From Microbacterium sp. MYb54 (GTDB taxonomy: Bacteria; Actinomycetota; Actinomycetes; Actinomycetales; Microbacteriaceae): a stretch of 64,000 bases of DNA. The notes under the pieces are model-generated. The model had not been told where the DNA came from. It made no database searches and saw only the letters and a list, made by a program, of their open reading frames with translations. Within the stretch, counting starts at the first letter, position 1, and every line of letters begins with the position of its first letter. The translations under genes and the position numbers were made by a program. Location of the stretch: positions 186,001 to 250,000 of the forward strand of contig NZ_PCPA01000001.1 in the NCBI RefSeq assembly GCF_002979515.1, given 5' to 3'. Shown here piece after piece: positions 17,686 through 27,200 of the stretch.

Positions 17686-18246
17686 ATGACCCACCTCGCC
17701 GGACGAGTCGCCGCGGGCGTCGTGCTCGCCCTGACGATCGGCGTGACCACAGGCTGCGCACCGAGCATCGAGAGCCTGGTCAGCGACAGCCTCGCTGACG
17801 CGGTCGAAGGGGCCCAAGACGTGTTGTGGGAGTACCGCGACCAGATCGTCAGCGACCCGGAAGCCACCATCGCGGGACTCGACTTCATCGGTGATGCGCG
17901 AGTCGGTGCTGACGATGGCAACCATTCGTACACCCTGTTGGCCTTGGACGAGTCCGAGGACAGCGTCACCCTGACCCTGGCCGTGGACGGCGGCGCGGAG
18001 ACAGGCGGAGGGCTGTGGTACCAGCAGTCGAACGCCGTGACCTGCATCGATTTCGTCTTCCCGACGGCCGCCGCCGAGATCCGCGTGGAGGGTGTCGCAT
18101 GCGGTGACGACGCGGATGCAGCCGGCTACGAACAAGTCGTACCCTTCGGGGACCTGCAGGTACGGGAGGTGGTCACGGTGGCGGACTACCCGCCACCGGT
18201 CTGCCAATGCCACAGCGGAGGCGACTGTGACTGCCCGGGAGGGTGA
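17686..18246 (+). CDS. Lipoprotein with Cys-rich C-terminal tail
   Basis: 186 aa. Signal peptide II with the lipobox ending TTGC at Cys24 predicts a membrane-anchored extracytoplasmic protein. The mature domain (about 25-165) resembles small actinobacterial secreted domains without a named family. The odd part is the last 16 residues, with four Cys and one His in the pattern CxCH-x4-CxC (VCQCHSGGDCDCPGG). This looks like a metal-binding or disulfide-locked tail. It is not obviously in an operon. Function unknown. Confidence 0.75.
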   Translation: MTHLAGRVAAGVVLALTIGVTTGCAPSIESLVSDSLADAVEGAQDVLWEYRDQIVSDPEATIAGLDFIGDARVGADDGNHSYTLLALDESEDSVTLTLAVDGGAETGGGLWYQQSNAVTCIDFVFPTAAAEIRVEGVACGDDADAAGYEQVVPFGDLQVREVVTVADYPPPVCQCHSGGDCDCPGG

Positions 18247-18317
18247 GGTTGCACCGCGGCGGTGAGCACCCCCGACTGAGCGGTTCGGAAGGCCGACGGC
18301 GGAACGCGCCGTCCCCG

Positions 18318-18323
18318 TAGAAT
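18318..18323 (+). promoter_or_regulatory. Candidate -10 box of gltX
   Basis: TAGAAT, 9 nt before the ATG of gltX; the leader is too short for a ribosome-binding site. Confidence 0.5.
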
Positions 18324-18332
18324 CGAAGGGCT

Positions 18333-19838
18333 ATGGCTACCCCTCACCCCCTCACCACGACTGTCAGTGGTGCCGACGTCCGCGTCCGTTTCTGCCCCTC
18401 GCCGACCGGTCTGCCGCATGTCGGCATGGTCCGCACGGCTCTCTACAACTGGGCCTACGCCCGCCACAACGGCGGGAAGATGGTGTTCCGCATCGAGGAC
18501 ACCGACGCCGCCCGCGACAGCGAGGAGAGCTTCCGTCAGCTCATCGACGCTCTCACGTGGCTCAAGATCGACTGGGATGAGGGTGTCGAGGTCGGCGGAC
18601 CGCACGCTCCGTACCGGCAGTCGGAGCGCCACGACATCTACCGTGAGGTGATCGACAAGCTCATCGCCACCGGTGCGCTCTATGAGAGCTACTCGACGGC
18701 CGAGGAGATCGACGCCCGCAACGAGGCCGCCGGTCGTGCCAAGCAGCTCGGGTACGACAACTTCGACCGCGACCTGACCGACGAGCAGAAGGCGGCGTTC
18801 CGCGACGAGGGCCGTCAGCCCGCCCTGCGCCTGCGCGTGCCGGACGAAGACGTCACCTACGTCGACCTCATCCGCGGCGAGGTCACGTTCCCCGCCGGCT
18901 CGTTCCCCGACTTCGTGGTCGTGCGCCCGAACGGCGTGCCGCTGTACACGTTCGTGAACCCGGTCGACGACGCGCTCATGGGCATCACCCACGTGCTGCG
19001 CGGCGAAGACCTCATGCCGTCGACCGCGCGCCAGCTGTCGCTCTATGCCGCCCTCATCGACGCGGGCGTCACGACGTTCGTGCCCCGCTTCGCGCACATG
19101 CCGCTCGTGCTGGGAGAGACCGGCAACAAGAAGCTCTCCAAGCGCGACCCGCAGGCCGACCTGTTCCTGCACCGCGACCGCGGTTTCATCCCCGAGGGGC
19201 TGCTCAACTACCTCGCGCTTCTCGGCTGGTCGATCGGCCCCGACCGCGACGTGTTCTCGCTCGACGAGTTCACCGCCGCGTTCGACATCGTCAACGTCAA
19301 CCCGAACCCGGCACGCTTCGACCAGAAGAAGGCCGAGTCGATCAACGGCGACCACATCCGGATGCTGGGGGAGAAGGACTTCGCCGAGCGGACGATCCCG
19401 TACCTCGCCGCAGCCGGTCTCTTCGACGAGCCCACGCACGAGCAGCTGGTGATGGCGTTCCGCGTCGCACCTCTCGTCCAGGAGCGCGTGCAGCTGCTGG
19501 GTGAGGTTCCCGGCATGGTCGGCTTCCTCTTCACCGACGAGGTGTCGTACGCCGAGGATGCGCTCAAGGGCCTGCCGGCGAACGCTGCCGAGGTGCTCGA
19601 CGCGTGCATCGTGGCTCTCGAGCCGGTGGAGGAGTTCACTCCCGAGAAGATCCAGGAGGCGCTGGCCGCAGAGCTGGTCGAGAAGCTCGAGCTCAAGCCG
19701 CGCATCGCCTACGGCCCGCCGCGCGTGGCCATCACGGGCCGGCGGATCTCGCCGCCGCTGTTCGAGTCGATGGAGCTGCTGGGCAAGGACGAGTCGCTGC
19801 GCCGTCTACGTGCCCTCTCCGCTTTCCTTGGGAGCTGA
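18333..19838 (+). CDS. gltX: Glutamyl-tRNA synthetase
   Basis: Charges tRNA-Glu and, in bacteria lacking GlnRS, also tRNA-Gln with glutamate. 501 aa, class I synthetase. The HIGH-type motif is PTGLPHVGM (about 21-29) and the KMSKS-type motif is [11 protein letters not shown] (about 267-277), followed by the helical anticodon-binding domain (about 330-501). The start is ATG 18333. tRNA-Gln(CTG) lies 99 nt downstream, ahead of a shared terminator, so enzyme and substrate tRNA may be co-transcribed. Confidence 0.97.
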   Translation: MATPHPLTTTVSGADVRVRFCPSPTGLPHVGMVRTALYNWAYARHNGGKMVFRIEDTDAARDSEESFRQLIDALTWLKIDWDEGVEVGGPHAPYRQSERHDIYREVIDKLIATGALYESYSTAEEIDARNEAAGRAKQLGYDNFDRDLTDEQKAAFRDEGRQPALRLRVPDEDVTYVDLIRGEVTFPAGSFPDFVVVRPNGVPLYTFVNPVDDALMGITHVLRGEDLMPSTARQLSLYAALIDAGVTTFVPRFAHMPLVLGETGNKKLSKRDPQADLFLHRDRGFIPEGLLNYLALLGWSIGPDRDVFSLDEFTAAFDIVNVNPNPARFDQKKAESINGDHIRMLGEKDFAERTIPYLAAAGLFDEPTHEQLVMAFRVAPLVQERVQLLGEVPGMVGFLFTDEVSYAEDALKGLPANAAEVLDACIVALEPVEEFTPEKIQEALAAELVEKLELKPRIAYGPPRVAITGRRISPPLFESMELLGKDESLRRLRALSAFLGS

Positions 19839-19937
19839 GGCGCGACGCGCCCGAGCGGCGGCACACGCCGGTGGTTTTGGCGTTCTGCCGTCGCTCGGGT
19901 AAGCTTTAATCTCGGTGCGAGGCTCAGGTTTCGCCCT

Positions 19938-20009
19938 TGGGGTATGGTGTAATTGGCAACACGGCGGTTTCTGGTTCCGTTGTTCTTGGTTCGAGTCCAG
20001 GTACCCCAG
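19938..20009 (+). tRNA. tRNA-Gln (anticodon CTG)
   Basis: 72-nt cloverleaf. The acceptor stem TGGGGTA (19938-19944) pairs with TACCCCA (20002-20008), discriminator G. The T arm is GGTTCGAGTCC, and the anticodon loop TTCTGGT contains CTG. The 3' CCA is not encoded (GC follows). It sits directly downstream of gltX. Confidence 0.95.
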
Positions 20010-20017
20010 CAAGATGA

Positions 20018-20041
20018 AAACCCCCGCTCAGGCGGGGGTTT
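20018..20041 (+). terminator. Terminator after tRNA-Gln
   Basis: Stem AACCCCCGC/GCGGGGGTT (20019-20027 and 20032-20040) with loop TCAG, followed by TTCTTC: a classical intrinsic terminator. Confidence 0.9.
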
Positions 20042-20113
20042 CTTCGTTTCCGAGGCGTGCGTGGAAGTGATCGACCGCCAGGTGCGGGAGCCCTGAAGCC
20101 CCCGCACTCCGGC

Positions 20114-21319
20114 TCACAGGAGCAGCTGCAGCGGTTCTTCGAGCAGGTGCGTCAGCGTCGCCAGGAACTGAGCGCCCAGGGCGCCGTCGATGATCCGGTG
20201 ATCGGCCGTGAGTGTGTAGCTGATCCGCCGCTGGGCGATCACCCGCTCGTCGACGAGTGTCAGCTCCTCGCGGATTCCTCCGACGGCGAGAATGGCTCCC
20301 TGCGGGTGATTGATGATCGCCGTGAAGTGGTCGACCCCGAACATGCCGAGGTTGCTGACGGTGAAGGTACCACCGTTCAGCTCTGCCGCACTGAGCCGGC
20401 GCTCAGCGGCCCGCTCCGCGAGATCCCGCGTGCGAGCGGCGATGGTCGTCATCGTCGCGGCGTCCGCCGCACGCACCACGGGGACCACCAGTCCTGCGGG
20501 CGCCGCCATCGCCACTCCGATATGGGCGTCGCGGTGCAGGAGCGTGGCGCCGCCACCGGCAGGGGAGTAGGAGGCATTGATCCCGGGGTGAGCCCGCAGG
20601 GCCAGGGCCACCGCCTTGACGAAGAGGTCGTTGATGCTGATGCGCGCCGCGGACGCCGTGGTCTCGTTGATACGCGCGCGCAGCGCGAGGAGCTCGTCGA
20701 TCCGTGCCGAGGATGTCGCTGTGAAGGTCGGGATCGACGTGGTCTCCGACATCCGCGCGGCGATGATCCGGCGAGTGGCGTCGAAGGGGACCACGTCCGC
20801 AGCGAGTGCTCGGTCTTCGGGCGCCGGAGCGGGCGCGACGATCGGGCTGTCGAGGTCGGCCCTGACGATGCGCCCTCCTGGTCCCGTGCCGGTGACCACC
20901 GAGAGGTCGATTCCGTGCTCCCTGGCGATGCGGCGCACGAGCGGCGTCGCCGCCACGCGTGCCGCCGCTGCCGGAACCGCCGTCGCTGTCGCGTCTTCGA
21001 CGCTCGTCGGCACCGGAGCGGATGGTGCAGGCATGGCGCTGTTCGGGGCGGGGACGCCTCCTGCCGAGGGGGCGGGGATGCCGCTGCCGTCGTCGAGCCG
21101 TGCGATCGGTGTGCCGATGGCGACGTTCTCGCCCTCGGGCACGAGGATCTCCGCGAGCACGCCGGCGTCATAGGCCTCCTGTTCCATCAGGGCCTTGTCG
21201 GTCTCGACCTCGAGCAGGAGATCGCCGGGGGCGACGACGTCGCCCGGCTTCTTGTGCCAGGCGGCGATCGCTCCCTCGGTCATCGTGTCGGAGAGGCGGG
21301 GCATGAGGATGTCGATCAT
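20114..21319 (-). CDS. 2-oxoacid dehydrogenase complex E2 (dihydrolipoyl acyltransferase)
   Basis: 401 aa. A single N-terminal lipoyl domain (lipoyl Lys42 in VETDKALME) is followed by a Pro/Ala linker, an E3-binding domain (TPLVRRIAREHGIDL, about 133-147) and the catalytic acyltransferase domain (about 180-401) with the active-site motif DHRIIDG. It transfers the acyl group from E1 to CoA. The start is ATG 21319, 16 nt after the E1-beta stop, behind GAAGAAGAG. It is the last gene of the E1alpha-E1beta-E2 operon; no lpd (E3) follows. The complex could act on pyruvate, acetoin or branched-chain 2-oxo acids; the sequence alone does not decide. Confidence 0.93.
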   Translation of the reverse strand: MIDILMPRLSDTMTEGAIAAWHKKPGDVVAPGDLLLEVETDKALMEQEAYDAGVLAEILVPEGENVAIGTPIARLDDGSGIPAPSAGGVPAPNSAMPAPSAPVPTSVEDATATAVPAAAARVAATPLVRRIAREHGIDLSVVTGTGPGGRIVRADLDSPIVAPAPAPEDRALAADVVPFDATRRIIAARMSETTSIPTFTATSSARIDELLALRARINETTASAARISINDLFVKAVALALRAHPGINASYSPAGGGATLLHRDAHIGVAMAAPAGLVVPVVRAADAATMTTIAARTRDLAERAAERRLSAAELNGGTFTVSNLGMFGVDHFTAIINHPQGAILAVGGIREELTLVDERVIAQRRISYTLTADHRIIDGALGAQFLATLTHLLEEPLQLLL

Positions 21320-21335
21320 GGTCTCTTCTTCGTTC

Positions 21336-22328
21336 TCATCGGCGCCGGGCGACGGCGTCGAGCGTTTCACGGATGGCGGTGACGGCGTCGTCGACAGATG
21401 GCAGCGCGGCGCTTTCCAGGGACTTGGCGTACGGCATCGGCACCTCTGCCATGGCGACCCGGCGGACAGGGGCGTCCAGCCAGTCGAAGGCGCCGTCGCT
21501 GATCGTGGCGGCGATCTCCGCGCCGATGCCGTAGGTGAGCCAGTCGTCTTCCAGGGTCACGGCGCAGTTCGTCTTGCGCACGGATGCGACGATGGTCTCG
21601 CGGTCGAGAGGCCGCAGGCTGCGCAGGTCGACGACCTCGACGTCGATGCCTTCGGCGGCCAGGCGCTCGGCGGCCTCCAGAGCGACTAGCGTCATCCGGG
21701 AGTAGGCGACCACGGTGATGTCGCTGCCTTCACGAGCGACCGAGGCGCGGCCGATCTCGGCCGGCTCGAGTTCGTCCGGCACCTCGCCGGTGGTGTTGTA
21801 CAGCGCCAGGTTCTCGAGGACGAGGACGGGATCCTCATCGCGGATGGCGGCGATCATCAGTGCCTTGGCGTCGGCGGGAGTGGCGGGGGCGACGACCTTC
21901 ATCCCGGGGACGAACGCGTAGTACAGCTCGATGTTCTGCGAATGGGTCGCGCCGAGCTGCTGCCCGCCGCCTCCGGGGGTGCGGATGACGAGGGGCACAT
22001 GGGCCTGGCCGCCGAACATGCCGTAGATCTTCGCGGCGTGGTTCACGATCTGATCGAGGGCGAGCAGCGAGAAGTTGATCGTCATGATCTCGACGACCGG
22101 GCGGAGACCCACCATCGCCGCTCCGATCGCTGCACCGGTGAAGCCCTCTTCCGCGATGGGGGTGTCCCGGACGCGTTTCGGGCCGAATTCGTCGAGCAGG
22201 CCGGCCGTGATCTTGTAAGACCCTTCGAAGCGCCCGATCTCCTCTCCGATGAGGAACACGTCGTCGTCTCGCAGCATCTCGAGGCGGAGTGCATCGTGCA
22301 GAGCCTGCCGGTAGCTGATGACGCTCAA
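21336..22328 (-). CDS. 2-oxoacid dehydrogenase E1 component, beta subunit
   Basis: 330 aa, transketolase pyrimidine-binding plus C-terminal domains. It has the conserved start region YRQALHDALRLEMLRDDDVFLIGEEIG (Glu of the IGEEIG block activates the TPP aminopyrimidine), the EGFTGAAIGAAMVGLRPVVE block and the transketolase_C block near VEVVDLRSLRPLD. It forms an alpha2beta2 heterotetramer with the product of the gene upstream, to which it is coupled by an ATGA overlap (22325-22328). Confidence 0.93.
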   Translation of the reverse strand: MSVISYRQALHDALRLEMLRDDDVFLIGEEIGRFEGSYKITAGLLDEFGPKRVRDTPIAEEGFTGAAIGAAMVGLRPVVEIMTINFSLLALDQIVNHAAKIYGMFGGQAHVPLVIRTPGGGGQQLGATHSQNIELYYAFVPGMKVVAPATPADAKALMIAAIRDEDPVLVLENLALYNTTGEVPDELEPAEIGRASVAREGSDITVVAYSRMTLVALEAAERLAAEGIDVEVVDLRSLRPLDRETIVASVRKTNCAVTLEDDWLTYGIGAEIAATISDGAFDWLDAPVRRVAMAEVPMPYAKSLESAALPSVDDAVTAIRETLDAVARRR

Positions 22329-23434
22329 CGGACACCCCCTGCGGATACGAGGTCGTGCGGTCTCGGCGGTGCGGGGAAGAGAGCGTGGCCGGGGAGGCGC
22401 CGTGAGTCATTCGGAACGGGGGTCGCGTACGTGTAGTCGAAGAGCGTGGAGACGTCGGGTTCCGGGCTCGCATCGGCGAATGCCGCCGCGGCGGCGACGT
22501 CCGCTGTGATCTCGGCATCGATCTTCTCGATCTCTCCCTCTCCGAGGACGCCTCGTTCGCGCAGGGAAGCGGCGAAATTCGCGACCGGATCGGCGGCTCG
22601 GGCGGCGGCGCGCTCGTCTTCGGAGCGGTAGCGGGCGGGGTCGACGACGGAGTGCCCCTTCATCCGGCCGGTCATCGTCTCCAGGAGATAGGGCCGGCCT
22701 GCCCTGGCGCTGGCGAGTGCGATACGTGCGGCATCGAGCACGGCGACCGGGTCACCACCGTCGACGCGGGCGGAAGCCATGCGATACGAGGAGGCGCGCT
22801 TGTACAGCTCAGGTTCTGCCGAGGACTGCTCCACGGTCGTCCCCATCCCGAGTCCGTTGTTGTTGACGACGTACACGATCGGCAGTCCCCAGAGCGCCGC
22901 GATGTTGAGCGATTCGTGGAAGGCTCCGATGTTCGTCGTGCCATCGCCCATGAGGCACATGACGGCCTCGGTCCCGCCGCGATAGTCGATCGCGAGTGCG
23001 GTGCCTGTGGCGAGGGGAATCTGTCCGCCGACGATTCCGTAGCCGCCCATGAATCGGGAGTCGAGATCGAACATGTGCATGGACCCGCCCCACCCGCGCG
23101 AGACCCCGTCCGTGCGTCCGTAGAGCTCGGCCATCGCCCGTTCCGGCGAAATCCCTCTGGCGAGCGCGTAGCCGTGCTCCCGGTAGTTGGCGTAGACGTA
23201 GTCGCTCTTCTCGAGGGCGGCCATGAGCCCCACGACGGTCGCTTCTTCTCCGAGGTTGAGGTGGCAGTATCCGCCGACCTTGGCTTCGGCGTATGCGCGT
23301 GCGGCTCGTTCTTCGAAGCGTCGGATCAGGACCATCTGACGATGGAGGGCGCGCAGCTGTTCATCGGAGGGGGAGGACTGTCGCGGACGTGAGGCCGTGG
23401 TCTTCGTCGTTCGGGCGGTGCGGGCTGGGGGCAT
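22325..23434 (-). CDS. 2-oxoacid dehydrogenase E1 component, alpha subunit
   Basis: 369 aa. The TPP-binding motif GDGTTNIGAFHESLNIAALW...NN is at about 165-193, and the phosphorylation-loop/active-site region is at YRSEDERAA. The sequence SRGWGGSMHMFD is typical of the acetoin/pyruvate dehydrogenase alpha subunit. A basic N-terminal tail of about 25 residues (RTARTTKTTASRPRQ) precedes the domain. It decarboxylates the 2-oxo acid on TPP. First gene of the operon, divergent from a TetR gene 113 nt away. No phosphatase or kinase gene accompanies it. Confidence 0.93.
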   Translation of the reverse strand: MPPARTARTTKTTASRPRQSSPSDEQLRALHRQMVLIRRFEERAARAYAEAKVGGYCHLNLGEEATVVGLMAALEKSDYVYANYREHGYALARGISPERAMAELYGRTDGVSRGWGGSMHMFDLDSRFMGGYGIVGGQIPLATGTALAIDYRGGTEAVMCLMGDGTTNIGAFHESLNIAALWGLPIVYVVNNNGLGMGTTVEQSSAEPELYKRASSYRMASARVDGGDPVAVLDAARIALASARAGRPYLLETMTGRMKGHSVVDPARYRSEDERAAARAADPVANFAASLRERGVLGEGEIEKIDAEITADVAAAAAFADASPEPDVSTLFDYTYATPVPNDSRRLPGHALFPAPPRPHDLVSAGGVR

Positions 23435-23503
23435 GAGGGTTCTCCTTCTCGCCTGGGGTGAGCGGTGCGATCGTCGCGCCAGTAATGAAACTAACTACGG
23501 ATC

Positions 23504-23513
23504 ATTCTAGAAT
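23504..23513. promoter_or_regulatory. Palindromic divergent promoter/operator (dehydrogenase operon and tetR)
   Basis: ATTCTAGAAT is a perfect 10-bp palindrome that reads as a TAGAAT -10 box on both strands. It is flanked by ATCAT (23501-23505) and ATGAT (23516-23520) and by AACTA (23489-23493) and TAGTT (23520-23524). It lies between the divergent E1alpha and TetR genes, so polymerase cannot serve both at once. It is a good candidate operator. Confidence 0.6.
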
Positions 23514-23547
23514 CGATGATAGTTGTTCTGTGCACGAGGAGGATCGA

Positions 23548-24159
23548 ATGCCGGAGATCGAGGACAGCCCGCCACGACGCAAGCGCGGTCGGCCTACCGC
23601 GGATGAGCGCGCTCAGCGCCGCGACGACATCCTCGACGCCGCTGTGCGGCTCTTCGTCGAGGGCGGGTTCGAACAGGTCACGCTCGACGACATCGTCGCC
23701 GAGGCGCACGTGACGAAGCGGACGATCTACGTCTACATCGGCGACCGCACCGAGATCTTCCTCGCTGCGGTGGAACGTCTCCGCGAGCGGACGCTCCGGC
23801 AGCACGAGCCGGACGAAGGTCTCGAGCAACTCGCCGAAGACATCGTGTTCACGCTGCAGTCGGACGAGGCGGTGGGCCTGCATGGACTGATGATCGGCGA
23901 GGCTCGACGGTTCCCCGAGCTCGCTCGCCGGTTCTACGAGGAGGGCCCTCGTGGGTACATCGCGAGATTGCAGTCGCTGCTGCCGGACGATGACGTCGTC
24001 CGCGCCGAGGAGCTCTTCACGCTGCTTCTCGGGGAGCCCCATCGTCAGCGCCTACTGGGTCTGCGCCCTGCGCCGGATCGTGCGACCGCCGGTGCACAAG
24101 CGCGGGATGCTCTGGCAGCGCTCGGGCTGGCCGGCGACGGTGGCGCCGTCGCGGGCTGA
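23548..24159 (+). CDS. TetR/AcrR family regulator
   Basis: 203 aa. A basic N-terminal arm (PPRRKRGRPTADERAQRR) is followed by the TetR HTH (about 25-65; TLDDIVAEAHVTKRTIYVYIGDRTEIF) and a C-terminal domain resembling the TetR_C AefR-like family (about 85-200). ATG 23548 is chosen for its strong ribosome-binding site GAGGAGG; a longer frame opens at 23458. It is divergent from the 2-oxoacid dehydrogenase operon and likely represses it, although regulators of this subfamily can also be autonomous. Confidence 0.86.
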   Translation: MPEIEDSPPRRKRGRPTADERAQRRDDILDAAVRLFVEGGFEQVTLDDIVAEAHVTKRTIYVYIGDRTEIFLAAVERLRERTLRQHEPDEGLEQLAEDIVFTLQSDEAVGLHGLMIGEARRFPELARRFYEEGPRGYIARLQSLLPDDDVVRAEELFTLLLGEPHRQRLLGLRPAPDRATAGAQARDALAALGLAGDGGAVAG

Positions 24160-24231
24160 GACGTGCCCCGTCTTAGCGGTCGGTGCAGGCCAGGCGCGCG
24201 GCGGGAGCGGCCCGTCGCGCCGGGAATGATT

Positions 24232-24281
24232 CTGCCCCCTGCATCCGATCATCCGCGGACGGGATCGGATGCAGGGGGCAG
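24232..24281. terminator. Bidirectional terminator between tetR and the surface phosphoesterase
   Basis: Perfect 19-bp stem (24232-24250 with 24263-24281), 12-nt loop, between convergent genes. The remaining 70 nt of the gap (24160-24231) hold nothing recognisable. Confidence 0.88.
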
Positions 24282-24293
24282 CATCGAGCGTTG

Positions 24294-27200
24294 CTAGGCC
24301 GAGCGTCGACGCAGGCGGAGGAGCCAGGCGCCGGCAGCCATCAGCGTCGCGGCGAGGCCCGCCCAGACCCAGCCCATCGCTGCGTCCGCACCCGTCGTGG
24401 CCAGGGCCTTCGACGCGTCATCGGATCCGGGCTTCGTGCCGGTGCCGCCGGTGCCGTCGTTCCCGTTGCCGCCGTTGCCGGGGCCGCCGTTCTCGCCTTC
24501 CCCGGGGCCGCCGTCATCGACCTGGGCGAACTCCACCGAGGCGAGCACCCTGCTCTCCACGCCGGTCAACACCAGCTCGCTGCCTTCGATGGCGAAGCTC
24601 GTGACGCCGCTGACCGCAACCGTCGAGCCGGCGATACGGAAGCCGGCGGCCGGGGTGAGCGTCAGGCGCACCTGGCCACCACGATCGGCGACGCCCTCCG
24701 CAGGCGACACGGCCCCGCCCCGGACCTCGGTTCGATAGCTGAATCGCACGGGCTGCGCCTCCACCGCGTCGACGGCGGTCTTCAGCGCATCGAAGCTCGT
24801 GCGCAGCTGTTCCTTCGTCGGTGTCGCGGCAGCGGCCCTGGCAGCAGCCGCGGCCACCGCACCGTCGACCGGGGCGGCAGTCCCCGCCAGTAGGGCGGAG
24901 CTGTTCGCCGTCGCCGTGGCGAGTGCATCGGTGAGCGTCTGATCGAAGACCCGGCCGTTCACGGCCTCGACATCGTTCGCGTTCATCAGCTCGGTCGCGT
25001 ACTCGACCGCCTGTGCGAGAGCGGCAGTCTCGGCGGAGGAATCGTCCGCGGCGTACAGCCCCGCGACCTCGCTTGCATTCAGCGCCGTGTCCCACATCTT
25101 CAGGTCGTCCATGTCGAGACCGATGCCGTAGCTCTTGCTCCCGTCGACGCCCACGAGCATGTTCAGCCCGCTGGTCATGCTGCCGATGCCCGCGATGCTC
25201 GTCTCCTTCGCGAGCACGCCGTCCATGTAAGTGCTCGCGATGTTGCGCGTGCGGTCGACCGTGAGCGTCATGTGGTGCCAGGAGCCGCGGTACTCGCCGA
25301 CGTCGCCGGTGGCGTAGACGCCGTTGGTGCCGTCGCCGAGCGTGAACTCGAGCTTGCCGGTGTTGGTTCCCTCCGGTGCGAGGTTGATGCCGGAGCGGTA
25401 CCAGTTCGCCCAGTTCTTGTTGCTGATGATCGCGCCGTACCCGCTGACGCCGGTGACCTTCGTCCAGAAGCCGATCGTCAGGTCCTTGTCGGTGCCGAGG
25501 TCGAACTCGGGGCGCGACCCGAGGTCGATGTAGCTGCCTGCGCCGCCGCCGATGCGCGCGGCCGTTCCCGAAGACCAGGGGCGGTCGGAGGCGACATAGG
25601 AGACCGAACCCACCGGCTTCGCCACGGGTGCTGTGCCCGCGTGCGAGCCGGCGTCGCCGAGATCGCCCTCGAACGCGAGGTGCAGGAACTCGCCGTCAGG
25701 AGCGGGCGCCGGCGCCTCGGGGAAGTCGGGGAAGATGAGCTCACCGGCGGTGCGCACCGTGCCGGTGAGCGGCTCCGACGCGTTCTGGAAGTCGTCGTAC
25801 GCGGTGACCGTGACGGTGTAGTTCTTGGCCGCCTTCAGGCCGCGGATGTCGAAGCCCATCGTGTTCGGAGTCATGTAGAACCGGGAGTACGCCTTGAACG
25901 ATCCGGTGACGGACTTTGCCGGGTTGTTCCCGAAGTCGGGCATCTGGTTCGCGGTGAACGAGACCGGATTGCCGGCTTGGTCGCGAACCTCGACCTCGTA
26001 GTAGTTCACGAGTTCGTCGTCTTTGGCCGGGTCGAAGCGGAGCGTGAGCGACTCCTCGGTGACATCGGTCGCAGTGATAGCGGCCGCGCCCCACCACGGC
26101 GCGGTCGTACTGCGCTGCGCGGCGGTGTATGTGAAACCGCTCTTGCCCTTGGCCGTGTCGACCACCCAGGGCATGCCGATCCAGCGCTGGTGAGTGACAT
26201 CGAAACGGCGGATGACGGTGCTGCCGTCGGCGAGCACCGAGACGAAGTTCGCGCTCTTCTGCGGTACTCCGGCGGCGGCATCGCCCTGGTTGCCACCGAA
26301 GTACCCACCGCCGATGAAGTCGCTCGGAACATCTTGGTAGATGTAGTTCATCGATGCGTTCTCGTAGACCGTGAAGTCTTTCTGGAAGATGCTCGTCTCC
26401 GGGTTCGATGAGAAGTGCGTGTGCGCCGAGCCGAGCAACACCTGGGGATAGGAGGCGAGGATGCGCTGCAGATCGGGGCCGGCGAGGTCGTAGTCGCCGT
26501 GGAACGGTCCGCCGAGCGAGGTGCCGGAATAGCCGCTGTGGATCGAGACGAAGATCGGCTTGGCGGGGTCGTAGTCGGGCTTCGCGGCGATGCCCTGCAG
26601 CGTGCTGGTGAGGAAGGCCTGATATCCGGTGCGCTGCCCGCCGTAGCCGAACGTGCTCGTGCCGTTGTAGTCGAGGCCGATGAAGTCGATGCCCTCGATC
26701 GTCGTGTGGAAGTTGCTCACGTATGCAGTGTCGGCGTTCGGGTAGAACCACTCCGGCGCACCGGCGGGGGCATCCGCCCGCGCGGACTCGAACGTCTTGC
26801 CCATCAGATCGGCGATGTCGTGGTTGCCCTGGGTGAGCAGCACCTGCGACTCGGGGAAGCTCTCGCGCATGACCCGCTCGACCGCGCGATACCAGCCTGC
26901 GACCTTCTCGCTGTCGCCCGCCAGGTGGGCGGAGTACTCGGGATCGTTCGCGCCGACGACGTCGCCGTTGTCGACGACGACGCTGGGGTCGAAGCCCTTC
27001 GCGGCCGCCCAGGACCGGATCGCCTGGAAATGCGGCTTCGCTCCCTCATAGGCGACCTGCTCCGAGGTCTTGTCGGCAGTGGCGGCGCCGCCGAGCTCGG
27101 TGTCGGACATCGTGATGAACTCGAGTTTCGCGTCCACGCCGTTGTACGCATCGTTCGCTGCATCGATGCGCTGCTGGGTCATCGGCTCTGCGGCGGGTGG

